NCBI GenBank assembly: GCA_977006965.1
Contig: OZ345367.1
Coordinates: forward strand, 992,001-1,056,000
Direction of reading: 5' to 3'
DNA: 64,000 nucleotides
Source of the DNA: Phymatolithon calcareum
Lineage: Eukaryota > Rhodophyta > Florideophyceae > Hapalidiales
Shown: positions 48,877-59,413 of the stretch, in pieces
Position numbering within the stretch: position 1 is the stretch's first letter
Layout: each line of letters opens with the position of its first letter
The notes under the pieces: generated by a model
Told to the model about the DNA's origin: nothing
The model's input: the letters and a program-made list of their open reading frames with translations, nothing else
Database searches by the model: none
Position numbers and translations under genes: made by a program

Positions 48877-49723
48877 AGGAAATTCACTAAATGGAAAATA
48901 ACTGTGGAAAATTCACTAAATAGATATCCCTAGTCAAATCTACTACTCACCCCTAGCAAAACGTACAATCACTATAGCCAAACCTACTCATTAGTTTCTT
49001 GGAGCAATATATGCGACAGGAAAATTTATTGCGTGCGCTACTCTCTATGCTTTAGCTCCTCGTCACAAGTAGAATCTTCGTCATCGCAGGCGGTATGGTC
49101 GATGATCATGTACTGAGCCGCTTTGTCACTGTGCTTTCGCTTCGCCTCGACAAGGTTGTAGATGCTGGGCCTACCGCATGTCTGCGAGAAGTGGGCGGTG
49201 TGTCCGCACGAGCAGTGACGGTCCCTCATTTCGGATGGCAAGTGGGGCTTCTTGCGCTTGCGGGTCGGCTTAGCCACAAGGTCAAACGGACCAAATTATC
49301 CTGTATTAGCTGGTCACCAATGACTGCAACACGCGTGATGTTGCCCTCGTGCTGCTTGGCCCACGCGCTCAACATCCATACGTCCCCGAACCAGTGCTTA
49401 TTCCACGGGTCAAACGAGACCAGATGTTGCATCAAGCGCCTAGATGCGTACAAAACTGCAGCGACGGTGTGGCTACATTGCCACTGGTTCTCTTCAAAGT
49501 GGAGGTAAGAGCATGTCGCGCGGTAGTCGTTGCTAACTGTCACATTGAATGGTGTCTCTTCACAGTGAACATCGCAATAAACTTTTCTGTCGCATAGATA
49601 GATTGCTTTAAGAAACAGATGAGCAGTAGGTTTGGCTAGGGAGAGTATGATACAGTAGTACATTTGACTGGGTGTCTATTTAGTGAATTTTACCACATTT
49701 CTAGCCATTTAGTGAATTTCCTC
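48877..49723 (-). mobile_element. MULE 2, related shorter element
   Basis: About 847 bp with long inverted ends (AGGAAATTCACTAAATGG...ATTCACTAAATAG, extending about 80-110 bp) related to those of MULE 1. The termini carry an internal repeat of ATTCACTAAAT. The interior again encodes the SWIM finger (ATCSYLHFEENQWQCSH) and the CCHC knuckle (HCSCGHTAHFSQTC) on the minus strand. A convincing target duplication was not found. Confidence 0.8.
49038..49663 (-). pseudogene. MULE 2 transposase C-terminal remnant
   Basis: The SWIM-containing frame (49226-49663) and the CCHC frame (49038-49277) overlap in different frames, corresponding to one original protein end. The DDE domain is absent. Confidence 0.72.
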
Positions 49724-49939
49724 AAACAAAATTTGTTATCCTTCGGCAATGCACAAATCTCCTGGGAGCTCCGTGAAATTAGTGTCCCAAAATATCGGAG
49801 GGGCATACGAGAGGGTGAAGAGAGTAGTAGTACTCAATATTTACAGAAAATATCTGTTTCTTTCTAGTTTTCAAATAATTTTGAAGGAACAAAAAAGAAA
49901 TATTTCAATTAAATGAGAACAATTAAAATTCACCAGCAG

Positions 49940-50016
49940 TTGTGAAACATTGAACCCACGACACGAATTTGTACAGTAGAAATACTTCACGTTACTAACC
50001 ACTGGGCCACGCCCTC
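49940..50016 (-). other. tRNA-like sequence with A and B boxes
   Basis: On the minus strand TGGCCCAGTGG (an A box) is followed about 40 bp later by GTGGGTTCAA (a B-box-like element). The stems of a full tRNA cannot be paired convincingly. Candidate tRNA pseudogene or SINE head. Confidence 0.4.
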
Positions 50017-50208
50017 TTGTCCTGGATATGATATTTTCAGTTCAATGGATGCAACATAAGCAGCATCAACGGCAACTGTATACCGTAGAATAATGATGTA
50101 TTGTAAGCAACAGATCCAATATTTTTCGATATATAGCTACCAAAGGAACTAAAATTTCTCTACAGCATCTCCATTCCACCCCATTGAGATTTACGCCTTT
50201 TCACATCG

Positions 50209-51739
50209 ATGCCATCCAGCCTCAACATGGCCACCAATCATTCTGAACATGGTAATACTTCACCCAATCGCCGGACGCAAATTGTCGCCACCAAATTCCA
50301 ACGGAAAATGGTCATTAACTGGATGAATAATGAGGCCATATCCTCGGGATCAACTTCACTGATTACAGCCCGCGCTGTGAAGCAATTCCCCAGTATCTTC
50401 CGCTCAACAGACAAGCGCTCCGTGGCCACGAATCGAAAGAAGGCATTGCGTTGGTGGAAAATGGGCGAATTTTATCTCAATCAGCTTCACACCAGAGAAT
50501 AGGACCATTTCTATCGTATCAAGGCGCACTGTCGGAGTTTCTATGAAACGTGTGCATCTAAAAGCACTAACTGGTCGAGGCCGGAAGCGTTTGGAATGGG
50601 TTGAATACGTTCGCGCTATTTTATTGGTTGAATTTGAGCGCCTCTCATCTGCTGGCGTAAAAATGAGCACCAAACTCCTCAAGGAAATTGCCTTACACAT
50701 CTTAAGCGATCCAGAATCTCCCTTTCTGAGTTCATCGCTGGATATTTACTCACAACAGCCAATAATAACTCATGTCAAGGACAAGTGGATCGATTCGTTC
50801 TTGGACCGTTTCAATATTGTGATACGTAAGCAATCGGGGAGTCTTCGGCGCAGCGAACAGCACATTGCGTACACCGAAAGGCTTATATCCTACCACCTCG
50901 GCCAATTGCAGCGTGACTTTGATGAAGGAAATTTTCAAAACGCTATAATTGAGAACATGGATGAAACTCATTTTTTGTTCGATATGGATAATCATCACAC
51001 TCTTGCATTTGCCGGAACGGAGAAAATTACGTATGCTGATGTTGTATCAGGAGGAGAAGGCTTGTCCATCGTGTTACGTATTACTGGAGGAGATGACCAA
51101 GCCGTTGCTGCACCGTTTCTTATTTTCAAAAATAGAAACCGCAGCTATCCGATAATGAATTTACCTGACAATGTGGAGGGAGCATCTTACAGAACGCAGC
51201 CCCGTGCATGGATGGACCGCTTAATGTTCGATGAATGGCTGAACGAGCCAAGAGCAATCGCGAAAGACGCTCAAGGTCGTCATCGGGTCCTTTTTTTGGA
51301 CAACTGCTCTGGTCATAAGGAAGCATCGAGCCAATCCCTGCAGGCAGTGGACACGGAACTTAGATTTCTACCACCTAACGCAACGCATTTATGTCAGCCT
51401 CTTGACTCTTTCATAATTAAGCAATTTAAGCAAATTTGGCGAAGGGAGTGGGAGGCACAAAAACTGCAGTGCATTGAGAGCGGCGACTGGTCCCCCGAGT
51501 CGGGAAAACTCAAGCATCCGGGAAAACATTACTATATGAGCCTGGCTGCAAAATGTGCTGCGGAATTGAACGGAATGAAAGACAAAAATGGAATTCCTTT
51601 GGTAAGGAAGTCTATGATACGGTGCGGTCTTGCAACTGACTTAGACGGAACGTGGAAGGTAGACCAGTTATGTCCCCACCTCCAGAAAATTGTTGAAACT
51701 CATCACGTGGAGTTTTGTGGGGCTTTCCCTGAAACTTAG
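50209..51739 (+). pseudogene. Pogo-like DDE_1 transposase with one frameshift
   Basis: The main frame (50543-51739, 398 aa) has the catalytic contexts NMDETHFLFDMDN, VLFLDNCSGHKE and ATHLCQPLDSF, giving an apparent D, D, D triad, plus a CENP-B-like N-terminal segment (IRKQSGSLRRS). A preceding frame (50209-50502) encodes a helix-turn-helix-like part (NRKKALRWWKMGEFYL). The two are out of phase by one base near 50500 (TAG); no intron fits. The catalytic part is intact, so the element is young or the frameshift is a sequence error. Confidence 0.8.
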
Positions 51740-52002
51740 AAAAGTTTAAAATAAATTTTCAACTTTTCACTGAATTGAATTTCATGATTTCTTACAGTTT
51801 TCATATTTTCGGCCTGGGAGTATGATCTCAGTACCAAACTAGCGCTTGAGTACGAGAAAATTTTAGGACACTAATTTCACGGAACAGTGTACTGTACCAG
51901 GCCTTCTAAAATACTACCTGATAATGTGCAGTATTCAAAAATGCGACCATTGGCCAAGCTTGGTCAGGATACGTTCCAGGCTCGTTGCTTGATGGAAATT
52001 TG

Positions 52003-52051
52003 TATGCTTGAACCAAGATCAGTATAATATACTGATCTTGGTTCAAGCATA
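52003..52051. repeat. Perfect palindrome, 24-bp arms, 1-bp spacer
   Basis: TATGCTTGAACCAAGATCAG... and its exact complement flank a single A at 52027. Confidence 0.95.
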
Positions 52052-52074
52052 TTATGTTTGTTTGAGCCACGGAA

Positions 52075-52190
52075 TCGTATAGCGTAATGACGAGCGGCAG
52101 GCAGAGAGGAAGCGTGCTTACAATTAGCTAGCAGGATTAACGCCCTGCCGTAATCTAAAAATAAAAGCACTGCTTGCTAGTCCCATACTG
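52075..52190 (-). repeat. Dispersed repeat, copy 1
   Basis: About 115 bp whose reverse complement matches 57105-57235 (ATTACGGCAGGGCGTTAA, TCTCTGCCTGCCGCTCGTCAT). Both can be read as LDYGRAL-type codons, but no longer frame exists. Confidence 0.75.
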
Positions 52191-52384
52191 TCGGGGAATA
52201 TATATTATTGAGCCACTGTCTGTGTATGTTTGGGCAGTACAGCACTGCACAATGAGATGTGACGGGGAAATTATCTCTGTGATTACAGCTCTCCAAACTC
52301 TATCCTTTGCCGCAAGTATGCTCAACGGACCAGGCATCCCAGCCTACATCGCACATCTCGCCAAGGTTGACTGCTGATTTCGCA

Positions 52385-53449
52385 ATGGCAAAACCCACCT
52401 GCACCACCTTGCTGCGTGTGATCTTAACGCTCGTTCTGCTGACCTGTCTGATCGAACCCGCCCCAGCGCAGCTGACGCCGAGAGACTTATGCTTCATCAG
52501 GTTCCAGGCGCTGAACTTCACTTCGTCCGATTATGCAAAGTATCCGACATACTTCGCAGAGACGAGTACAGTGACTCTGTCCGAGGCGGGGCAATATGTG
52601 GGGCCGCAAGACATCGAGGAGTACCTAAGGTTCGAAGAGCCGTACGTGGCGACAAAGGAGGTGAAGTCGCGACGAATCTCGATGAAGTCGTACGATGCTG
52701 CTGCAGGGACGTGCACTGCACGCATCCTGAACACGATCGAGCTGTCGACGGACGCGCGGTACGCGTACCCGGCGCGCTTCACGCGAGTGGCGCTGCTCAA
52801 GTTCACGTACAGCATGGCGCTAAACAAGATCATCAGCATTGTTATATACTACCCGAAGCCGTACTTGCGCATGCTATTCGGCACGCTGTTGTCGGCGCCG
52901 CAGACGCTGGAATACATCTGCTCCACGTTAGCGACGACGTGTTCTGATGTCCATAAGCTGAATGGCGCACCGGATACGCCGACGTGCGTGCGCCGTCTGC
53001 GCGAGCTACCGCCCGTCTCTAACGGAGCGTATTTAGACGGCCTCGACACCGGCTGCCGCGTACTCCACGCCTCGTTCACCGCCTTGAGCCCCCGCCACTG
53101 CCCCCACATCTCGTTCATGCCGTGCGGAGACTCCCAAGGCAAGATCAAGTGCCAGAAATCAGCCGTCATCGCGCCTCTCGAACTCGTCGACGCTGAAGAC
53201 CTTGTTGACTATGGTAATTTCTCCTCCCCGATCGGCATCGAACCCAGCAAGGGCTTCACCGTTGCCTGCCTGGATAATGCGGGCTGGAACGCTGGAGACA
53301 CAACACAGGACTGCGCGTGGGTCGCACAGGACCCCGGCACACGATGCGCACTCCCGGCTGCGCTCTACTCGTGCGCTGCTACGTGTGACCCAAGTTGCAT
53401 GCTAGCCAGCAGTCCTGAACCGTTCGTCTCACCGGCACCGCTGTTGTAG
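52385..53449 (+). CDS. Secreted Cys-rich protein with NTF2-like N-terminal part, function unknown
   Basis: The 354-aa protein begins at 52385 with a clear signal peptide (KPTCTTLLRVILTLVLLTCL, cleavage near APAQ). Residues about 30-165 have an SnoaL/NTF2-like look (FAETSTVTLSEAGQYVGPQDIEEYL, then alternating strands), which is a weak inference. The C-terminal half carries many cysteines (CSTLATTC, CVRRL, CRVL, CPH, CGDS, CDPSC), suggesting disulfides in an extracellular domain, and ends in a Pro/Ser tail. GC content is higher than in the flanks. No enzyme motif recognised. Confidence 0.75.
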   Translation: MAKPTCTTLLRVILTLVLLTCLIEPAPAQLTPRDLCFIRFQALNFTSSDYAKYPTYFAETSTVTLSEAGQYVGPQDIEEYLRFEEPYVATKEVKSRRISMKSYDAAAGTCTARILNTIELSTDARYAYPARFTRVALLKFTYSMALNKIISIVIYYPKPYLRMLFGTLLSAPQTLEYICSTLATTCSDVHKLNGAPDTPTCVRRLRELPPVSNGAYLDGLDTGCRVLHASFTALSPRHCPHISFMPCGDSQGKIKCQKSAVIAPLELVDAEDLVDYGNFSSPIGIEPSKGFTVACLDNAGWNAGDTTQDCAWVAQDPGTRCALPAALYSCAATCDPSCMLASSPEPFVSPAPLL

Positions 53450-54546
53450 GAATGGAAGTCCGTTGTCCTGATTAATCTGTACACCTGATCAAGTGGTTAA
53501 AATGACCTGGGGATGTGCATCATAGATGTGTTGCAGAGAAGGTCCCGGGTTCGAATCTTGGATGTGTCTGTTACCGTGAAGAGTCGGACAAAGTCTTTGG
53601 CAGAAACCTGATAGATAGAGGAACGTGTAGGGAGTATGCAATAGTTGCCAATTTACTCTAAAAAGGGGTAGCGGGAACTACAATTAAATTACGCTCTAGG
53701 GTTAGCAAAGGACCTCATTTTACACGAACACTAAGGATTCTAGTGGTACTTCGTGACAACAGTTATTATGGTACACGTGATACACGCTTGCAGTTCTCAA
53801 AAATCTGCTTTTCTTCGTTGCTCAGTGAGGGAAGACATTGTGTACGATATCCATAAATTGCACGAAAGACATAATTGGGATACTAATATCTCGAAAGTCA
53901 TCATCAAAACTTTTGAGATATGCCTATCCTTCTGTAAACGAATAGAAAAGGAAGTAGCAGGTCTTGAGGTCCATTTTCCTGCTAATTTTATGTCAAAATC
54001 TACACATTCTTGTTCTGCTCCCCCCGTGTGTTCGCGCGAAGCTCTACAGTGTTTTTAATGAATAAGGACATATTTTGAATTTATCATAATAAAGCATATT
54101 ATGCTCTTTCACCTGCATGTATGTCTGCGAAAGTGGATAAGAGACAGCTTTTGCTTTGGCAGCAGGAGGACAAAAGACGGTATTGGGCTTCGAATCGCAT
54201 GCAAAACCAGCGGCAGGTGGCTCTACAAGCAATTGGCCTGATCACAGAGAGATCAAAAAACATGAAGCACTGGTTTAGTGGTGTTACTTTTTCTAAAAGG
54301 GTGAGGTCACAAAAACGACATAAAACAAATTCTTGTCTCTAATAACAGGCCCTAGTCGACGCCCACCTGCCTGGCATTTTCCGCAATGTTCCTGCACTTA
54401 GCCCCGGGGCGGTTGCAGCATGTCACAAGTCTTGAGACGGGAACGCCGCAACTCACAATTGGAAAGTCCTCCGCAGACAAGAAGGTTCACAGAACATGCA
54501 AAAAGCCAAGCGCAGAGCAAGATATCTCAGTTGGAAAAATTCGCAG
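53450..54546. other. Intergenic with tRNA-like sequence
   Basis: A frame at 53753-54058 (101 aa) has plausible composition but no recognisable family. The rest is unassigned. Confidence 0.35.
53480..53570 (+). other. tRNA-like sequence with B box (possible SINE or tRNA pseudogene)
   Basis: TGATCAAGTGG resembles an A box and GGTTCGAATC at 53548-53557 is a strong B box. The T-stem CCGGG/CTTGG pairs. The acceptor stem does not pair well and the variable region is long, so a functional tRNA is unlikely. Confidence 0.45.
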
Positions 54547-56455
54547 TTAAGCCATATCCTCAATGTCACGGAATGCGGCGGTTATTTCATCTCGCAACGC
54601 ATCACACTGTGCTGTCACAGACTCCTCGCCATCCGATGGTTCGATAAACTTCATGCTCGCCAACTTGAAGATCAGCTCGTTCATGTTTTCCTTGATCACA
54701 TTGAAAGTGACCTTATTCTCCGACGACGAGGTCGACTCGATCACAGTGTTAGACAGGGTGTAGAAATGGATCATGTTACGCATCATCAGCACTGACTTGT
54801 AGAACGGACAGTAGCGATCGTATGTCGTGAAAGAGTTCTGTGCCAGAAAGTCTTCACGAATGAGTTTCGCAACCTCCAGTGTAACCTTGTCTCCCTCCGC
54901 GAGAGAGTCCTTTCCAACCAATTGCACAATCTCCATAAGATCATCCTCCTTCTGCAAGATTTCGCGAGCACTCTGCTGCAAGAAAACGAACTCCGGGAAC
55001 TCGGCCTCATAGAAAGGTTCTAGTGCCTTCTGGTACTTAGAGTAGGAGATGAGCCAGTTAACAGAAGGGAAATGTTTACGCTGCGCAAGCTTCTTGTCCA
55101 ATCCCCAGAACACTTGCACGATACCGAGAGTGGCACTGGTAACGGGATCAGAGAAATCTCCTCCAGGCGGCGACACGGCACCGACAATAGTGATCGAGCC
55201 CTCTCGAGTAGGGCCGCCCTGGCAAATAACTTTACCCGCACGCTCGTAGAACGAAGCAAGACGGGCGGCAAGATAGGCAGGGTAACCGGAATCTGCGGGC
55301 ATTTCAGCGAGACGACCAGAGATTTCACGCAACGCCTCGGCCCAACGAGAGGTAGAGTCCGCCATCATAGCCACATCCATTCCCATGTCGCGGAAGTACT
55401 CGGAAATGGTAATTCCAGTGTAGATGGACGCCTCACGGGCGGCCACTGGCATGTTGGAAGTATTGGCGACGAGCAGAGTACGGTTCATGATGGACTCCTT
55501 CTTGCCGTCAACTTCGATGGTAAGTTCGGGGAAATCCTTTAGCACCTCAGCCATTTCGTTACCGCGCTCACCACAGCCGACGTACACAATGCATTCAGAG
55601 TTGGAAAACTTGGACAGGGCCTGGGAAATGACAGTTTTTCCACAGCCGAAGGCGCCAGGAATAGCGCAAGTTCCGCCTTGGACTGAAGGGAAGAGAGCGT
55701 CGAGAACGCGCTGACCAGTTAGAAGTGGTGTGTTTGCACGCATCTTGTCGGCGACAGGACGAGGCTGGCGGACTGGCCATTTCTGAACCATAGTGAAACG
55801 CTTCTTCGCACCATCAAATTCGACCTCGATCATTTCCTCGTCGATGGTGTACTAACAGAAAGAAAACAAAATTGATATGTCAGAAAAAAGTCTGAGCTTA
55901 GAGATAACGCTACGCTCTCAAGAACGCGAAAAAACCAACCGATCCCTTCGGCTTCAAGAAGGTAACAATTCCCTTCTGTCCAGGAGGAAGCATGAGCTTG
56001 TGAACAATCAGGGCTGATTCCGGGATGGTTCCAAACACATCACCGGCGGCAATGTGGTCGCCCATCTTAAGCTCGGGGTTGGGCGTGAACGCCCACTTTT
56101 TCTCGCGATCGAGACTTGGAACGGAAACACCCCTCGGGATGAACATATCTTTTGTGACCTGAGCGATGGTTTCGAGGGGCCTTTGGACGCCATCAAAAAT
56201 GTTACCGAGCAAACCAGGTCCGAGTTCGACAGAGAGCGGTGCCCCAGTCCGCTCGACAGGGTCGCCAACCATGAGTCCGGCAGTCTCCTCGTATACTTGG
56301 ATGGTGGCGGAAGAACCCGTGAGACGGATGATTTCGCCTAGCAAACTCTCCGGACCCACGCGGACGAGCTCGTACATGGCGGCTCCAGACATTTCATCGG
56401 CCGTCACCACTGGACCGGCGACCTGGCGCACGACACCATTCTTGGCGGCGACCAT
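54547..56455 (-). CDS. VMA1: V-type proton ATPase catalytic subunit A
   Basis: Two exons (55940-56455 and 54547-55851) with one 88-bp intron give 606 aa, the usual length. The donor is GTTGGT, a weak but in-phase GT; the acceptor is TTTCTGTTAG. The join gives [19 protein letters not shown]. The N-terminus has [26 protein letters not shown]. The P-loop GAFGCGKT is at 238-245, followed by [15 protein letters not shown], the [18 protein letters not shown] block and [16 protein letters not shown]. No intein interrupts the P-loop region. Role: ATP hydrolysis in the V1 sector, driving proton pumping into vacuoles and endomembranes. Confidence 0.96.
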
Positions 56456-58570
56456 TGTTTCTTCGCAGAATTCGCGGCGATGAGCAGATCAATGTCCGAT
56501 CTTAACGGAGAAGCCAGGTAACGGAGCGAAGATTGCGCTGCCGAGATGGAGGATGGAATGAAGGTCTGAGGACAAGGGGGCACATGAAACTACCGTGAGC
56601 GAAAATAAGTCAAAACCGTGGACTAGATCCTTACACTGGGATGTGGACATTGGCTTTTATTTCGAACAAAGATGAAATCATAACCTTGTGCGAAGTGTAT
56701 CAAATTTATACCAAAAAATAAGATTTTTCTGTCGAGAAGGACAGCAGCATAGGATTCTGTGTGCTTTGGAGAGGATGAAGCCAAGAGCCTGCCGCCTGAC
56801 GCACGTTCAGCAGCTTTGCTTAGCGCCTTGCGCAATGGGCCTACCTTCGACATTACAGCTTGGTTGTATTGGCCGTATGCAGCTGTTGCATCGTCGATGG
56901 ACTGGCCTCAGGGTACAATATTTTGGAAAGCTCGGTGGCTGGTCTGCGAATAAGTGGATAGCAGACCATGGTTTGAGCACCGTTTGCGAGAACATGTTGT
57001 GGTAATGCCAATTGGGATATCTCATACTCTTGTTGAGCAATGCGCGGTCGAAAGTCTGTGCGAAATAATTTGAGCGAGATAATAATAAGGAATGCTTTAC
57101 TCCCCTACGGAGCTAGCAAGCAGCGCTTCTATTTTTACCTCTCCTTAGATTACGGCAGGGCGTTAACCCTGCTAACTAATGTAAGCACGCTTCTTCTCTG
57201 CCTGCCGCTCGTCATGAGACGATTCCACTCGAAGCAATCAAAAAATTATACTGAGAGTGTGCAGCAAAGCGCACCAAACGGTGCCGTGTCGTGGTCTATG
57301 GAGAATCCCCTCGATTGCCTGATACATTTGTAAAAAGTAGATAGCAGTGCAGGAAGAATGGCTTGCAGTACAGACTGCAAGATAGAGAGCTGACGATAGG
57401 ATAGGAAAAAGGAGTGCTTTCGGAATGCAATTGCATCGATGTCAATACTCTGACCACTGACTATGACCTCTCATAAGGGACCTAATAAGAAGCAGTAAGA
57501 AGGTCCGCTGGGACGGAACTGAAATGAAAAATCAAGTTGAAGAATGTGGAGAAACATTGTGTAGATTAGCCTATTTCCTTCAAAGAATGAATGTCTACTA
57601 ATCTGCTGCAGAACAGAAAGATGTTGGAGCCTCTCGTCCCCGAAGACTTTAGAAACGAACCTATCTTTTTACAATTCGCTTTTCTGGGACGTATGGGGAA
57701 TAGCTAATCCACCACCGTATAAGTCAGCCAGGCTTCAAGGGGCAGGCACATGATTCGACTGGAAGAAACCATCCCTCAGAAAGTCCCTCTCTTCAAGAGT
57801 AAAAGTTGTATCTGGACTCGACGGTAGCATGAATAGGACCGATCAACTATTATGGTCTTTATGTAAAAAAAGATTAATTCCCTGGGAGTCGGCAAGCAGT
57901 TCCAGAGAAATCCTTGCAGAGGGTGAAGCAGTGTACAATCTCACCATCTTTTACAGGTTCCGGCCATCAACACTCCTCAGTGTCTCGGAAACACCAACCC
58001 TGGAATCTCAGTAACCATTAGTTTAGGGGATTGTTTTGTTCTTGAAATGAGCACTTCTGACCAGAAAGCCCAAGGCGAGCATTGTTTTTCTGGTAGACCC
58101 CAGACTACTTTCGAAGCAGTATTGAATATATTGTAAGACGTCAGAATAGGAAGTCTGTCCTGAGGTCCTGGGGGTCTGCACATCGGCCGGTACGGGTGCA
58201 AAAACACTACTGTACTGTAGACACCTCGAGATGTATGCTCAAGAAAAGTACTAAAATAATAATAATTTAGTTCGTTTGAGATCTATCAAATCATTTCTAG
58301 GCACGTGTCTAAAAATCCGTGGCCATTCGTCAAAATCGTGGTTTCTGTTGGTTGTCCTCAGCACACACACAACCATGGCATGTGCAAGCCTCATTCCCAA
58401 CAATCGCACTTCGAGCGATACAAACGGCATTGTCTCCACACGACTCTTCCTCAAGTAAGAGGCCCCTTTGCCGTGAGGCCCTTATTGAAATCCTTCGCTT
58501 CACGAAACTGATGTGTCCTTCTCGAACAAGAAAGTGATAACCAGAAAGCAGGTCAGTTTCAAAACCCAGA
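56456..58570. other. 2-kb intergenic stretch with one dispersed repeat
   Basis: Besides the repeat at 57105-57235 no gene or structured element was recognised. The left end should contain the VMA1 promoter and the right end that of the J-domain gene. Confidence 0.4.
57105..57235 (+). repeat. Dispersed repeat, copy 2
   Basis: Inverted relative to the copy at 52075-52190; begins CTAGCAAGCAG and includes TTAGATTACGGCAGGG and GTAAGCACGCTTC. Confidence 0.75.
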
Positions 58571-59413
58571 ATGGCGAACGCGGCAAATGGGGACCAGACT
58601 CTGATTCAGGTACAGCTGGAGAAACTTGATCTTCAAAAAAGCACGTTCGAGGAATTGCAACTTGCCCGCGTCGTCACACGCAAGCAACAAACTGTCATCT
58701 TCAAGGGATACTCGTCAGACCAGGATGATAGCGATGAAGACGAGGAGGATGGTCGACTTATCACCATACGCGAGTACCATGACAGCGGGCAACCACGCTA
58801 TCTGAAAACTTATCAGAACTGTGTCGACGGATTGGGCAAGAAGTACGAGCGACTCGTGGAGGAGAAGCATTACGATCCCGATGGCGTGTGTCGCGTCGAT
58901 GTCCATTTCGCAATTGGACAGCCGTACCTGTATCGAAAGCATTTCTGGCATAATCAGCGTCTCAAATCGGAGTCTGTGTTCTGGGTTGATGACGAAGTTA
59001 ACATGGTGTGCAAGAAATGGGGTTATTGGCGCACCTATTATGACACCGGCAACGTCAAGAGTGAAATGCAGTACAAGGATGGCGTGCGTTACGGGTTTTG
59101 TAAACGGTACTCACCGACCGGCGCCATCGACTGGGTGAAGGATTATACTAAGGAGTACATGGAGCGAATTGACGAGTTCAACGAGAAGAAGGGTAAGGTT
59201 GCTTTTACCATCAAGGATGCGTGTGAGGTACTTGGTCTCCCTGCGTTGCCGAAGACCATGAAGGAAGTCAACTCACAGTATCGAACGCAATGTGCGCCCG
59301 TGCATCCCGACAAGACGCCTGACCCGGATGCCAAGGAAATGTTTATCAAGATCAGTAGGGCGCGTGATGTGCTTAAGGATTATTTTGAAAAGCATGGAGA
59401 TAAGAGCACGTAA
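58571..59413 (+). CDS. MORN-like (YwqK-type) repeat protein with C-terminal J-domain
   Basis: The 280-aa intronless protein has a charged N-terminus with an acidic run (DQDDSDEDEEDG, 50-61). Repeats of the type YxxG..K.....Y.(D/N)G....(F/Y) follow (about 68-195: YHDSGQPRYLKTYQN, YYDTGNVKSEMQYKDGVRYG, YSPTGAIDWVKDY), as in MORN/YwqK proteins. The C-terminus (about 213-275) is a J-domain with the diagnostic HPD at 245-247 and a final helix ISRARDVLKDYF. J-domains stimulate Hsp70 ATPase; this repeat-plus-J arrangement suggests an Hsp70 co-chaperone with a beta-sheet client-binding face (inference). No targeting signal is seen. Confidence 0.8.
   Translation: MANAANGDQTLIQVQLEKLDLQKSTFEELQLARVVTRKQQTVIFKGYSSDQDDSDEDEEDGRLITIREYHDSGQPRYLKTYQNCVDGLGKKYERLVEEKHYDPDGVCRVDVHFAIGQPYLYRKHFWHNQRLKSESVFWVDDEVNMVCKKWGYWRTYYDTGNVKSEMQYKDGVRYGFCKRYSPTGAIDWVKDYTKEYMERIDEFNEKKGKVAFTIKDACEVLGLPALPKTMKEVNSQYRTQCAPVHPDKTPDPDAKEMFIKISRARDVLKDYFEKHGDKST

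Larger units (their letters stand above)
49770..51894 (+). mobile_element. Pogo/Tc1-mariner type DNA transposon
   Basis: Inverted terminal sequence CCGTGAAATTAGTGTCC is present at 49771-49787 and inverted near 51866-51882. On the inverted strand the right end reads CAGTACACTGTTCCGTG and is followed outward by TA, as expected for this superfamily. The extreme left end is degraded next to MULE 2. The interior carries a long DDE_1 transposase. Confidence 0.75.
51895..52384. other. Intergenic with a palindrome and a dispersed repeat
   Basis: Contains the palindrome at 52003-52051 and the repeat at 52075-52190 (separate entries), then the promoter region of the secreted-protein gene. Confidence 0.5.

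Noticed and set aside
49940-50016. Considered as a functional tRNA gene
   Set aside because: The acceptor and anticodon stems do not pair properly.
54547-56455. Checked VMA1 for an intein in the P-loop region
   Set aside because: The P-loop segment is continuous with normal spacing; only one short spliceosomal intron is present upstream.
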